The position numbers were made by a program, and so were the translations under genes. Below the pieces are notes generated by a model. That model had not been told where the DNA came from and did not search any database. It saw only the letters and a program-made list of their open reading frames with translations. 12,875 nucleotides of DNA from Akkermansiaceae bacterium UBA4145 (GTDB taxonomy: Bacteria > Verrucomicrobiota > Verrucomicrobiia > Verrucomicrobiales > Akkermansiaceae): positions 1 to 12,875 of the forward strand of contig DFWB01000165.1 in the NCBI GenBank assembly GCA_002380675.1, given 5' to 3'. Of this stretch, positions 1 to 7,802 are shown one piece after another (positions within the stretch are counted from its first letter, which is position 1; each line of letters opens with the position of its first letter).

Positions 1-990
1 GGCGGCGGCATCGAGGGATGGCATATTGATGGCATTCCGTATCTCCCCAGTTGTCAGAAAGTCCCTGATCTGTTCAGCAACCTGGATTCCAACGTTTTCC
101 TGGGCTTCCGCTGTAGAGGCTCCAAGGTGTGGGGTAAATGCGACGTGCTTTTCGCAGGCAAACAGGGGGTGATCTGTAGATGGAGGTTCGTTCTCGTAGA
201 CGTCCAGAGCGCAACCGGCAATGTGGCCTGTATCGATCGCAGCCTTGAGTGCGTTCTCATCGATGAGCCCGCCCCGTGCGCAATTTACAATCAGTCCACC
301 CTTGTTCATCAGGGCCAGGCGCTCGGCATTAATGATGTGTCGGGTGTCATCGGTTAGAGGCACATGGAGTGTAACGACATCAGCTCCGTCGAGGACTGCA
401 TCCGGCGAATCTGCCAGTTCGATCTTCAGTTCATCGGCTCTCGCCTGCGTCAGGAAGGGGTCAAAAGCGACAACCTTCATGTTGAACCCCTGCGCCCTTT
501 TTACAAACTCGCTCCCAATCCGCCCCATTCCGATTACAGCAAGACGCTTACCGTTCATTTCAATACCGGAAAATGCCTTTCGGGAATTCTTGAAATCCCC
601 GGCAAGGACACCAGCGTGTGCTGGGGCAATATTGCGGGCAGTGGCAAGCATGAGGGCAAAGGCATGTTCGGCCGTGGATACGGTGTTGCCAGTTGGGGTA
701 TTCATGACGATGACCCCATGAGCGCTTGCTGCTTCCCGATCGATGTTATCCACACCGACTCCTGCGCGGCCGATGGCCTGGAGCCGGGAGCCGCGAGCGA
801 TGACCTCAGCATTCGGCTTGGTTTGGGACCGGACGATAAGTGCATCGTAGTCCCCGATAATTTCCATCAGCTTGTCGGGCTGGGAACCGAGATCAGGGAT
901 AAAGTCGGCAGAAATGTCGGGGTGGTCGTTCAAGAGGGCGACCCCATGTTCACTGATGGGGTCCGCGACAAGGACACGGTGACTGGCCAT
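1..990 (-). CDS. serA: D-3-phosphoglycerate dehydrogenase, N-terminal part (runs off left edge)
   Basis: This enzyme oxidises 3-phosphoglycerate to 3-phosphohydroxypyruvate with NAD+, the first committed step of serine synthesis in the cytoplasm. I translated the minus strand: it begins MASHRVLVADPISEHG and stays open for 330 codons to the window edge, so the gene is cut and its C-terminal end is not visible. The N-terminal substrate-binding part contains GRAGVGVDNID (about residues 75-84). The NAD-binding motif GMGRIG spans about residues 154-159. The catalytic set of the D-2-hydroxyacid dehydrogenase family is present: Arg239 in NCARGG, Glu268 in YENEPP and His288 in TPHLGAS. The last visible residues, NAINMPSLDAAA, match the end of the catalytic core, where long-type enzymes continue into ASB and ACT domains; whether those follow here cannot be seen. 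The ATG at 990 is supported by an in-frame TAA a few codons upstream. No Shine-Dalgarno sequence is evident. The gene is divergent from ilvD. Confidence 0.95.
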   Translation of the reverse strand, partial: MASHRVLVADPISEHGVALLNDHPDISADFIPDLGSQPDKLMEIIGDYDALIVRSQTKPNAEVIARGSRLQAIGRAGVGVDNIDREAASAHGVIVMNTPTGNTVSTAEHAFALMLATARNIAPAHAGVLAGDFKNSRKAFSGIEMNGKRLAVIGMGRIGSEFVKRAQGFNMKVVAFDPFLTQARADELKIELADSPDAVLDGADVVTLHVPLTDDTRHIINAERLALMNKGGLIVNCARGGLIDENALKAAIDTGHIAGCALDVYENEPPSTDHPLFACEKHVAFTPHLGASTAEAQENVGIQVAEQIRDFLTTGEIRNAINMPSLDAAA

Positions 991-1180
991 TGGATTGCGG
1001 TGGACTTATGCCAGACGGCTCGGAAAGGCAAGGACAGGACGGTTCTTCCTGCTTCACGGACTGTTGCGGGCCGTTTTTGGCCTAGAAAGTCGTGTGGAAT
1101 TGCGAAACCGAGCGCTGTGAGCGGCCACGACCTGCCTATGGCGTCCCGGATGAAAGCCGATGGGTTTTTCCCGCTTGTGT

Positions 1181-1208
1181 GCCTCCTCGCTTGACGCCGG
1201 TGGGAGGC
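1181..1208 (+). promoter_or_regulatory. possible small hairpin covering the ilvD ribosome-binding region
   Basis: GCCTCC (1181-1186) is complementary to GGAGGC (1203-1208) with a 16-nt loop. The right arm contains GGAGG, the best Shine-Dalgarno-like string upstream of the ilvD GTG at 1226, although it lies rather far from that start (18 nt). If formed in mRNA it could mask that string. The stem is only six pairs and could be chance. Confidence 0.2.
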
Positions 1209-1225
1209 CTGAAAGAGTCCCGCCT

Positions 1226-2929
1226 GTGAGCGACGACCAGAGACGACAGTATTCTTCAAAGGTACTGGACGGCCCAGACAGGGCACCCAGCCGTGCGATG
1301 CTATATCCGGTTGGCTTTAAAAGAGAGGACTTTAGTAAGCCTCTCGTTGGAGTGGCCTCCACCTGGAGTCAGGTGACTCCATGCAACATGCATATTGATC
1401 GTCTTTCACGCGAATCGGCAAAAGGCATAGACGCGGCTGGTGGGAAAGCGGTGATATTTAACACCATCACGATTTCAGATGGTATTTCCATGGGGACTGA
1501 AGGAATGAAGTATTCCCTCGTCAGCAGGGAGGTTATCGCAGACTCGATTGAAACCGTGGTTGGTTGTGAGGGAATGGACGGAGTGATCACGATTGGGGGC
1601 TGCGATAAGAACATGCCGGGCTGTATCATTGGAATGGCGCGCTTAAATCGGCCTTCCATTTTCGTCTATGGGGGAACCATCCTTCCGGGATGCTCAGTAG
1701 TTCAGGGGGAAGAGAAGTCGCTCGACATCGTTTCAGTTTTTGAAGCAGTGGGGAAACACGCCAGCGGCGAGTATTCGGATGCAGATCTGCAAGCTGTTGA
1801 GGAGAGTGCCATCCCTGGAGAAGGTTCGTGCGGTGGAATGTATACGGCAAACACGATGGCAAGTGCGATTGAGGCATTAGGAATGAGTCTTCCCAACAGC
1901 TCGGCCCAGACCGCTGTGGGAGAAGACAAGATGAGGGATTGTTTCGATGCGGGTGCGGCTGTGCTTATGATGCTGGAGAAGGGGATTACTCCGCGTCACA
2001 TCATGACCCGGAAAGCCTTCGAGAATGCAATCACCCTTGTCATCGCGCTGGGTGGTTCTACCAATGCGGTTTTACACTTGCTTGCGATGGCTCATGCAGC
2101 CGAGGTAGAATTAAGTATTGATGATTTTACCGAGATTGGGAAAAGGGTGCCAGTTGTAGCCGATCTCAAACCAAGCGGTAAATTTGAGATGGCTCCGCTT
2201 GTGGATATTGGAGGTACGGTCCCCTTGATGAAGATGCTTCTCAAGGGAGGATTGCTGCATGGCGATTGCCTTACCGTAACCGGTCGGACGATGGCCGAGA
2301 ACTTGGCCAATTCAGATCTCGAGTATCCTGATGACCAAGTGATTATCCGGCCACTAGATAACCCTATCAAGGCCGACAGTCATCTCCGAATTCTCTACGG
2401 GAATATTGCTCCCGGGGGAGCGGTGGCCAAGATTTCAGGGAAGGAAGGGCAAGCCTTCGTCGGGCGTGCCCGGGTTTTTGATTCTGAGGAAGGTGCGATG
2501 AAAGCTATCCTTGATGGGGATATTGTTGCTGGGGATGTGATCGTTATTCGCCGTGAGGGACCCAAGGGAGGACCGGGAATGCGGGAAATGCTTGGGCCCA
2601 CTGCGGCTGTCATGGGCAGGGGTCTTGGGGACAGTGTCGCTCTGATTACCGACGGACGGTTCTCCGGAGGCAGTCATGGATTTGTAGTTGGTCATATTAC
2701 TCCGGAGGCATATGAGGGTGGGCCAATAGGTCTTCTCGTGGAGGGCGATCAGATTACGATTGATGCGGTCGCCAACCAGATCACGGTGGATCTCGATGAA
2801 GGGGAAATGGAAAAACGAAGAGCGGAGTGGACCCGTCCCGAGCCCCACTATCGCCGAGGAGTATTGGCGAAATATGCGTCCTCTGTCACCTCGGCCAGTG
2901 AGGGGGCAGTGACAGACAAGAATCTCTAG
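1226..2929 (+). CDS. ilvD: Dihydroxy-acid dehydratase
   Basis: This enzyme dehydrates 2,3-dihydroxy-isovalerate and 2,3-dihydroxy-3-methylvalerate to the 2-keto acids that lead to valine, leucine and isoleucine; it needs an Fe-S cluster and Mg2+. Family landmarks run through the whole protein. Counting from the GTG, the likely cluster cysteines are Cys53 in TPCNMH, Cys126 in GGCDKNMPGC and Cys202 in GEGSCGGMYTANTM; Lys128 is the residue expected to be carbamylated and to bind Mg. The C-terminal part has ITDGRFSGGSHGFVVGH, the classic IlvD/Edd signature. The length of 567 residues is normal. I chose GTG 1226 because the protein from there (VSDDQRRQYSSKVLDG) matches where the family normally begins. 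The frame stays open upstream to 1160, but those 22 residues look non-conserved. A weak purine-rich stretch (GAAAGAG, 1211-1217) precedes the GTG. The gene ends 19 nt from the stop of the converging M16 protease gene, with no visible terminator between them. Confidence 0.96.
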   Translation: MSDDQRRQYSSKVLDGPDRAPSRAMLYPVGFKREDFSKPLVGVASTWSQVTPCNMHIDRLSRESAKGIDAAGGKAVIFNTITISDGISMGTEGMKYSLVSREVIADSIETVVGCEGMDGVITIGGCDKNMPGCIIGMARLNRPSIFVYGGTILPGCSVVQGEEKSLDIVSVFEAVGKHASGEYSDADLQAVEESAIPGEGSCGGMYTANTMASAIEALGMSLPNSSAQTAVGEDKMRDCFDAGAAVLMMLEKGITPRHIMTRKAFENAITLVIALGGSTNAVLHLLAMAHAAEVELSIDDFTEIGKRVPVVADLKPSGKFEMAPLVDIGGTVPLMKMLLKGGLLHGDCLTVTGRTMAENLANSDLEYPDDQVIIRPLDNPIKADSHLRILYGNIAPGGAVAKISGKEGQAFVGRARVFDSEEGAMKAILDGDIVAGDVIVIRREGPKGGPGMREMLGPTAAVMGRGLGDSVALITDGRFSGGSHGFVVGHITPEAYEGGPIGLLVEGDQITIDAVANQITVDLDEGEMEKRRAEWTRPEPHYRRGVLAKYASSVTSASEGAVTDKNL

Positions 2930-2948
2930 GATTCAGGACAGACAGCGT

Positions 2949-5786
2949 CTACTTCTCAGGAGCCTTTTCGGGAAGAATGGCTATCTGGGCCGCATTGGCC
3001 TTTGCCAGATGCTTTTTCGCCAGAGCGTTGATCTCTTCAAGGTTGATAGAGGCATAGTCCGTATCTCTTTCACGCGCCCAGTCGAGTCGGTAGGGCTCGG
3101 ATTGGGATTGGGCCATGACGGTGTTGAGCCAGTAACCATTATCCCTGAGGGTTTTTTCCAGATTGGACAGAATGGGTTTCAGCGCCCGGTCCAGTTCATC
3201 CTGGGTGACCCCCTCGGAGCCGAGCTGGAGTCCCATTTCGTGAATCAGTCCCGTGACCTTTTCTACATCTTCGGGTGCGCCGATCGACATCGCCATCAGG
3301 TTGCCGTAGTCAAAAACCATGCTCGCGCTGGCATGAGCCTGTGGGCTGTAGGTGGCTCCAAGTTCCTCTCGAAGCTTGGTTCTCAATCGGTCATCCAAGA
3401 TTGCAGCGAGCACATTCAGGCGACGAAGCTCCCCGATATCTTCCCGCACTGGTGGAATTTTCCATCCGACAACAGAGGCTGCCTGAGGAATTTTAGAGGT
3501 ATAGGTGAATTTCTTGGTAGTCGGCACAGAGGGAGTCTGGAGCTCGCGCTCCTTACTCAGGGCCGGTTTGGTGCTGGATCTATCGGGAAGTGCACCCACT
3601 GTTTTGAGAAGAAGAGGGATTGCTTTCTCTACATTGAAATCCCCGACGAGGCTTATTTCGAGATACGCTTTTTCGAATTCTTCGTTGACCCATTCTTTGA
3701 CGTCAGAAGCAGTGTATTTAGCGAGCACCTCGGCATCCGGCTTAGCGAAGCGGCCATCACCTCCGCGCGACCATTCCTGCATTTCGGCCATTGCCCCACT
3801 GATTGTAAATTTCAACTGCGAGCTCATCATGGGCAGCATCTTACGAAATTGCCGCAGAGCCTCCTCTCGGTATCCAGGGTCGGTAATCCTTGCGCAAACA
3901 AGCTGGAGCTGCATTTCGAGGTCTTCCTGAGTTGTGCGTCCATCGACGGTAAAGGCATCTTCATCGACTCCAAGGCTGGCACTCACATTCCGTCCTGCGG
4001 AGATTCTTTTGAGGTCGTCACTGCTGTGCTTCCCGAGTCCTCCAGCATTGAGGAGAACAGTCGAAAACATATCCAGACTTGGCTTGTCGACGGGCTGGGT
4101 CAGCTTGCCGTTTCCGAAGCGGCCATGTAGACTGATAGAGTTTTTCTGGAAGTCCGTGGTCTTGAGATTAATTCTTACGTTGTTCGAGAGAATTAACTGG
4201 GTGATTCCAAGATCTTTGATCTCGCGTCTGGACGTTACCGTTCCAGGATCGCCAAAATCAGTATAAGCAAAGGAGACCTCGGCTTTTTTCTCCGGCGGAT
4301 CAACTTTTACAGCCTGACTTTCCTTATAGAGGGCCGTTAGAACACTGGCCCCATCCTCGGGTGCGCTTTTTGAGGTAAGCGTGATCGTGAGATCCCTGTT
4401 TTTCCAGAAATTGCGGAGTGCTTCGTGGCATTTTTCCAGCGTTAAGCCCTCAACCGCCAATTTTGTAATGCGCAATGACTCTGCAGGACTCGTGAAGACC
4501 ACATCGCTGTTGATGCTGTTGACGAGACCCATGGCGAGTGAGGAAGACTGGCGGGTATCGGCTCTTTTCACGGCTTGTTCTGCGCGATTAATTATCTCTG
4601 CCTTCACCTCGTCTAATTCGGTGGAGGTGAAGCCGTATTCTAGAGCGCGCCGTAGCTCCTGTTCCATAACCGGGACCGCAGCTGCCCATTGCCCTTCCAC
4701 GGCGGTTACGTCGATCGACCCGAATTCGATGGCATTGAACCACTCAAAGCGTCCTGCACTTCCGGACGAAATGGGGGATCCCTCTTTTTTTGCGAGGATC
4801 TCGAACCGACGCCCGATAATTGAATTTGCTACTCCGAGGGGAGTTTTGTTGATCCTGTTTGCAACGCTGTCTGGGCTCTTTTCATACTTCTGCACAAAGC
4901 CAAGGGCGAGGTCGTCACTCTTAACTTCCTTGTCGGAGAAGACTGCCGCCTGGAATTTGAATCCTTCTGGAACCGTCCCCATTTTTGGTGCTGGACCCGG
5001 CTTGTCAGGGTTCCTCATGGAAGAAAACTGGTCGATGATCCGTTTCTCGTAGACTTCAGGATCAATATCTCCCACGGCAATGAATGTCATGTTGGTCGGA
5101 ATGTAGTAATCCTTATAAAAAGAGGTGAACCTGTCGCGCTTGGCTTCCTTGATGACCTTTTCGGTTCCAATCGGGAAGCGCTCAGTGATGAGGGAGTCAG
5201 GGAGAAGCAAATCAAATTGCTGCTCCATGAGTCGCATTTCGACAGAATCTCGTGAACGCTTCTCGGAGAGGATAACCCCTCGCTCCTTGTCGATTTCCTT
5301 GGATTCGAGTAGGGCTCCATCACCGAAGTCCCTCATGACGTCAAATCCAAGCTCCAAGGTTTCCTCCTCAAGGTTGGGAAGATCGAGCATGTAAACGGTC
5401 TCATCAAACGAAGTGTAAGCGTTAGCATGAGCACCAAATGCAATTCCGAGCCGCTGCATTCTGCCAAGGAGGTTTTCAACGTCAGGAAAATTCCTGCTTC
5501 CGTTAAAAACCATGTGTTCAAGAAAGTGCGCTACCCCACGCTGATCGTCCGCCTCGTGCAGGGAGCCTGCAGCGATGTGAAGCCGCAGGGAGACTCGTCC
5601 CGGAGGTTCGGCATTCTTACGGATAGCATACCTCATCCCATTCTTAAGGGACCCAAATCTGACCTCTGGGTCGACTTGAATATCGCTGCCTTTGTGTGAC
5701 CAGGAAGCGGTCGTATTTTCTTCGGCTGGAAGAAAGGAAATTCCTCCCAGAAGGAGGATGAAGACAAGGGCAGAGATTTTTTTCAT
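2949..5786 (-). CDS. Secreted M16-family zinc metallopeptidase (pitrilysin-like, two homologous halves)
   Basis: This is a 945-residue single-chain zinc protease of the M16 (pitrilysin/insulinase) family, predicted to degrade peptides in the periplasm or outside the cell. The N-terminus MKKISALVFILLLGGISFLPAEE is a Sec signal peptide without a lipobox cysteine. The inverted zinc motif HFLEH gives ligands His87 and His91 and catalytic Glu90; the third ligand is probably Glu168 in DKERGVILSE, 77 residues after His91 as in pitrilysin. The C-terminal half lacks HxxEH but keeps LREELGATYS (Arg806, Tyr813), the Arg/Tyr pair typical of the non-catalytic half. I chose ATG 5786 because the signal peptide starts there. 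The frame is open for 43 more codons, but that extension is uncharged by any known domain, places the signal peptide internally and runs into the tRNA-Leu gene. No clear Shine-Dalgarno precedes the ATG. The exact substrate is unknown. Confidence 0.93.
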   Translation of the reverse strand: MKKISALVFILLLGGISFLPAEENTTASWSHKGSDIQVDPEVRFGSLKNGMRYAIRKNAEPPGRVSLRLHIAAGSLHEADDQRGVAHFLEHMVFNGSRNFPDVENLLGRMQRLGIAFGAHANAYTSFDETVYMLDLPNLEEETLELGFDVMRDFGDGALLESKEIDKERGVILSEKRSRDSVEMRLMEQQFDLLLPDSLITERFPIGTEKVIKEAKRDRFTSFYKDYYIPTNMTFIAVGDIDPEVYEKRIIDQFSSMRNPDKPGPAPKMGTVPEGFKFQAAVFSDKEVKSDDLALGFVQKYEKSPDSVANRINKTPLGVANSIIGRRFEILAKKEGSPISSGSAGRFEWFNAIEFGSIDVTAVEGQWAAAVPVMEQELRRALEYGFTSTELDEVKAEIINRAEQAVKRADTRQSSSLAMGLVNSINSDVVFTSPAESLRITKLAVEGLTLEKCHEALRNFWKNRDLTITLTSKSAPEDGASVLTALYKESQAVKVDPPEKKAEVSFAYTDFGDPGTVTSRREIKDLGITQLILSNNVRINLKTTDFQKNSISLHGRFGNGKLTQPVDKPSLDMFSTVLLNAGGLGKHSSDDLKRISAGRNVSASLGVDEDAFTVDGRTTQEDLEMQLQLVCARITDPGYREEALRQFRKMLPMMSSQLKFTISGAMAEMQEWSRGGDGRFAKPDAEVLAKYTASDVKEWVNEEFEKAYLEISLVGDFNVEKAIPLLLKTVGALPDRSSTKPALSKERELQTPSVPTTKKFTYTSKIPQAASVVGWKIPPVREDIGELRRLNVLAAILDDRLRTKLREELGATYSPQAHASASMVFDYGNLMAMSIGAPEDVEKVTGLIHEMGLQLGSEGVTQDELDRALKPILSNLEKTLRDNGYWLNTVMAQSQSEPYRLDWARERDTDYASINLEEINALAKKHLAKANAAQIAILPEKAPEK

Positions 5787-5909
5787 GGCTCGGGGATGGT
5801 TGGCTCTTGAGAGCTGTTTGCAATGACGAAACGACACCGCGAGTAGGGATTGTGCAAAATACATTGCAATCTCAACGTGTGGGTGCTTCTCTGCCGCCCC
5901 GATTTCCGG

Positions 5910-5997
5910 GCGCACGTGGCGGAATTGGTAGACGCGCTAGATTCAGGTTCTAGTGAGTGAATAACTCGTGGAGGTTCGAGTCCTCTCGTGCGCACCA
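5910..5997 (+). tRNA. tRNA-Leu (anticodon CAG)
   Basis: The cloverleaf can be folded by hand. Acceptor arm GCGCACG (5910-5916) pairs with CGTGCGC (5987-5993), followed by discriminator A and an encoded CCA (5995-5997). The D-stem is GCG/CGC, with GG in the D-loop. Anticodon stem CTAGA/TCTAG encloses the loop TTCAGGT, giving anticodon CAG, which reads the leucine codon CUG. A long variable arm (GAGT/ACTC) marks a class II tRNA, as expected for leucine. The T-arm contains TTCGAGT. A short T-rich stretch (TGTTTTTCTT) follows directly and may help end transcription. The gene is divergent from the M16 protease gene and lies upstream of the SASA gene. Confidence 0.97.
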
Positions 5998-6085
5998 CTG
6001 TTTTTCTTGGGTCAAAATTCCCTGAAAGGTTTGATTTCCTACTAAAGGCCTTGGCTCGGGGCCTGTCCTATGAATCTTGGGAAGA

Positions 6086-7750
6086 ATGATGAGGCCTCTC
6101 CGTTTCTCCGTTCTTGCCTACTGTCTCCTCCTCTGGTCGTCCGCGCTGTCGGTATCAGGGCAGGGTAATGAGGATCACGAGACCCTGCGGGTGTTCATTT
6201 TCGCAGGCCAGTCCAACATGGTGGGTTCTGATTCTAAAGTGGGAGACATCAAGCGCTTTCCGCCGTATGCCGGGCTGGAAAATCCACAGGAGAAGGTCCT
6301 GTTCAACTATTGTATCGGTCGAGAGAACAAAAGGCGATCAGAGGGATGGGTGGCACTTCATCCTGTCAATAAAGTGGTCGGGCCGGAACTGAGTTTTGCC
6401 CGGAAGGTAACCAGACATATTCAAGCTCCTGTTGGTATCATCAAGGTTGCCGCCGGGGGAACTCATCTTGGAGGGGATTGGAATCCAGATGATCCTATCG
6501 GTTTTAAGATGTATCCCCTCGCGCTTGAGGCTATCCGGAAGGCTCTGGCCGGGCTAGACGATAAGGGGATCAAGTATCGTCTCGAGGGGTTTATGTGGCA
6601 CCAGGGTGAGAACGATATGTTTAACGGAGATTACATGGAATCCTATGGCCGGAATCTGAAGAGCTTTCTCGCCAGCTGGCGCCGGGACCTCAGGACTCCG
6701 GACCTCAAGTTCTACATTGGGGAGTTATGCACTAAGACGATCTGGGGAATGGATCTTCGGCCCCGTATGTATGCCATCAGCCTTGGCCAGCGAGAGGTCA
6801 CGTCGAGCGATGTTCGGGCGGAGTATGTGCCCACTTCACATGTGGGGACGGAGATTGGCCGTCCGGTAGGGTTGCACTACCACTATGGGACCCTTGGGCA
6901 ACTGCAGCATGGGGAAAACTATGCCGCTGCCTACCTGCGCACGATTGGCCTGACCGTCCGATCACCCCGCCCTTTGAAAAAATGGCCCTACAAAAAAGGG
7001 AGTGTGGTAAAGCTCTTCATTCTTGCAGGACATCGGAACATGGAGGGAGAGCGTGCTTTCAGGCAGGAGCTCAGGGATCTCAAGGGTGGGGAATCTCTTT
7101 CCCAGGATAACGCCAAGATTGCCTACAAATATGACCTAGGCGGAGGCTATCACCGTTCACAGGGTTGGGAGCCGCTTGGCTTAACCGGATACTATGACAC
7201 CTTCGGTCCGGAGTTGAGTTTTGCCCGGACGGTTGTCGGAGCAACCGAGGGGAACATCGCCATTGCCAAATTCACCCACAGCGGCTCGCAAATCATTGAC
7301 TGGACTCCGGAAGGGAGCATGGCGAAAAGCCGGCATATTTATCCGAAATTTATCCAGTTCGTAAAAGACTCAATCGAGGAATTGTCAGCAAAGGGGCATG
7401 AAGTGGAAGTCGAGGGGATCTTTTATCATATGGGCGAGAATGACATGTCTCATTATCCTTACCGCAAGGATGCGGCAGACCGAGTAAAGGCCATCATTGC
7501 GGAAAGCCGTAAAGATTTGGAGCAGCCAGGGCTGAGGTGGTTTGTAAGCCAGCAGCCTCCTACGAACGTGGAGAATCTCAACAAGCTGGATGTGGTCGGC
7601 AAAGTGAATGAGGTGGCAGCTTCAGATCCAGCATCCTTTCACCTGAAGGCCTTTGATCTGCCGCCTCAGGAAAAGATGCTGGTCATTTCGACAGCAGGTA
7701 TCGTGCAACTTGGAGAATTCCTTGCCCGGGGCTATCTGAAGAACCGGTAA
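6086..7750 (+). CDS. Exported tandem SASA-domain esterase (sialate O-acetylesterase-like), second domain degenerate
   Basis: This 554-residue protein has a signal peptide (about residues 1-26) and two copies of the SASA fold (sialate O-acetylesterase/acetylxylan esterase, SGNH-type hydrolase). Copy one (about 34-290) has nucleophile Ser43 in FAGQSNMVG, the GGTHLGGDW block (about 124-132), the MWHQGENDM block (170-178) and a C-terminal HYHYGTLGQL in which His266 is the likely catalytic base. Copy two (about 308-552) aligns with FILAGHRNMEG, HSGSQIIDW, FYHMGENDM and STAGIVQLGEF. There, Arg317 stands at the Ser position and Val533 at the His position, so it should not catalyse. The likely role of copy one is removal of acetyl groups from exported glycans; the substrate is not predictable. 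The start is one of the adjacent ATGs at 6086 and 6089, with GGGAAG just upstream fitting 6089 slightly better. An in-frame TTG at 6077 is less likely. The protein follows tRNA-Leu by 88 nt and converges on the phosphoesterase gene. Confidence 0.88.
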   Translation: MMRPLRFSVLAYCLLLWSSALSVSGQGNEDHETLRVFIFAGQSNMVGSDSKVGDIKRFPPYAGLENPQEKVLFNYCIGRENKRRSEGWVALHPVNKVVGPELSFARKVTRHIQAPVGIIKVAAGGTHLGGDWNPDDPIGFKMYPLALEAIRKALAGLDDKGIKYRLEGFMWHQGENDMFNGDYMESYGRNLKSFLASWRRDLRTPDLKFYIGELCTKTIWGMDLRPRMYAISLGQREVTSSDVRAEYVPTSHVGTEIGRPVGLHYHYGTLGQLQHGENYAAAYLRTIGLTVRSPRPLKKWPYKKGSVVKLFILAGHRNMEGERAFRQELRDLKGGESLSQDNAKIAYKYDLGGGYHRSQGWEPLGLTGYYDTFGPELSFARTVVGATEGNIAIAKFTHSGSQIIDWTPEGSMAKSRHIYPKFIQFVKDSIEELSAKGHEVEVEGIFYHMGENDMSHYPYRKDAADRVKAIIAESRKDLEQPGLRWFVSQQPPTNVENLNKLDVVGKVNEVAASDPASFHLKAFDLPPQEKMLVISTAGIVQLGEFLARGYLKNR

Positions 7751-7802
7751 TAGCTGCGGCGAATTTGTCACAGGGTCTTAGCTCCATCTTTGTGTTTACA
7801 GG

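Noticed and set aside
1008..1085. 25-codon open frame upstream of ilvD, considered as an attenuator leader peptide
   Set aside because: Its translation contains no run of Leu, Ile or Val codons and no Shine-Dalgarno precedes it.
364..1194. Long plus-strand open frame of 276 codons over serA
   Set aside because: The minus strand encodes a clear SerA with all catalytic motifs over 1-990; the plus-strand product has no domain-like sequence.
3009..4130. Plus-strand open frame of 373 codons inside the M16 protease gene
   Set aside because: It is antisense to a gene with complete M16 motifs and has no recognisable sequence of its own.
5787..5915. 43-codon upstream extension of the M16 protease
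   Set aside because: It would bury the signal peptide inside the protein and overlap the tRNA gene.
5783..5998. Minus-strand 71-codon frame beginning MVRTRGLEPP
   Set aside because: It is the antisense reading of the tRNA-Leu gene, a familiar annotation artefact.
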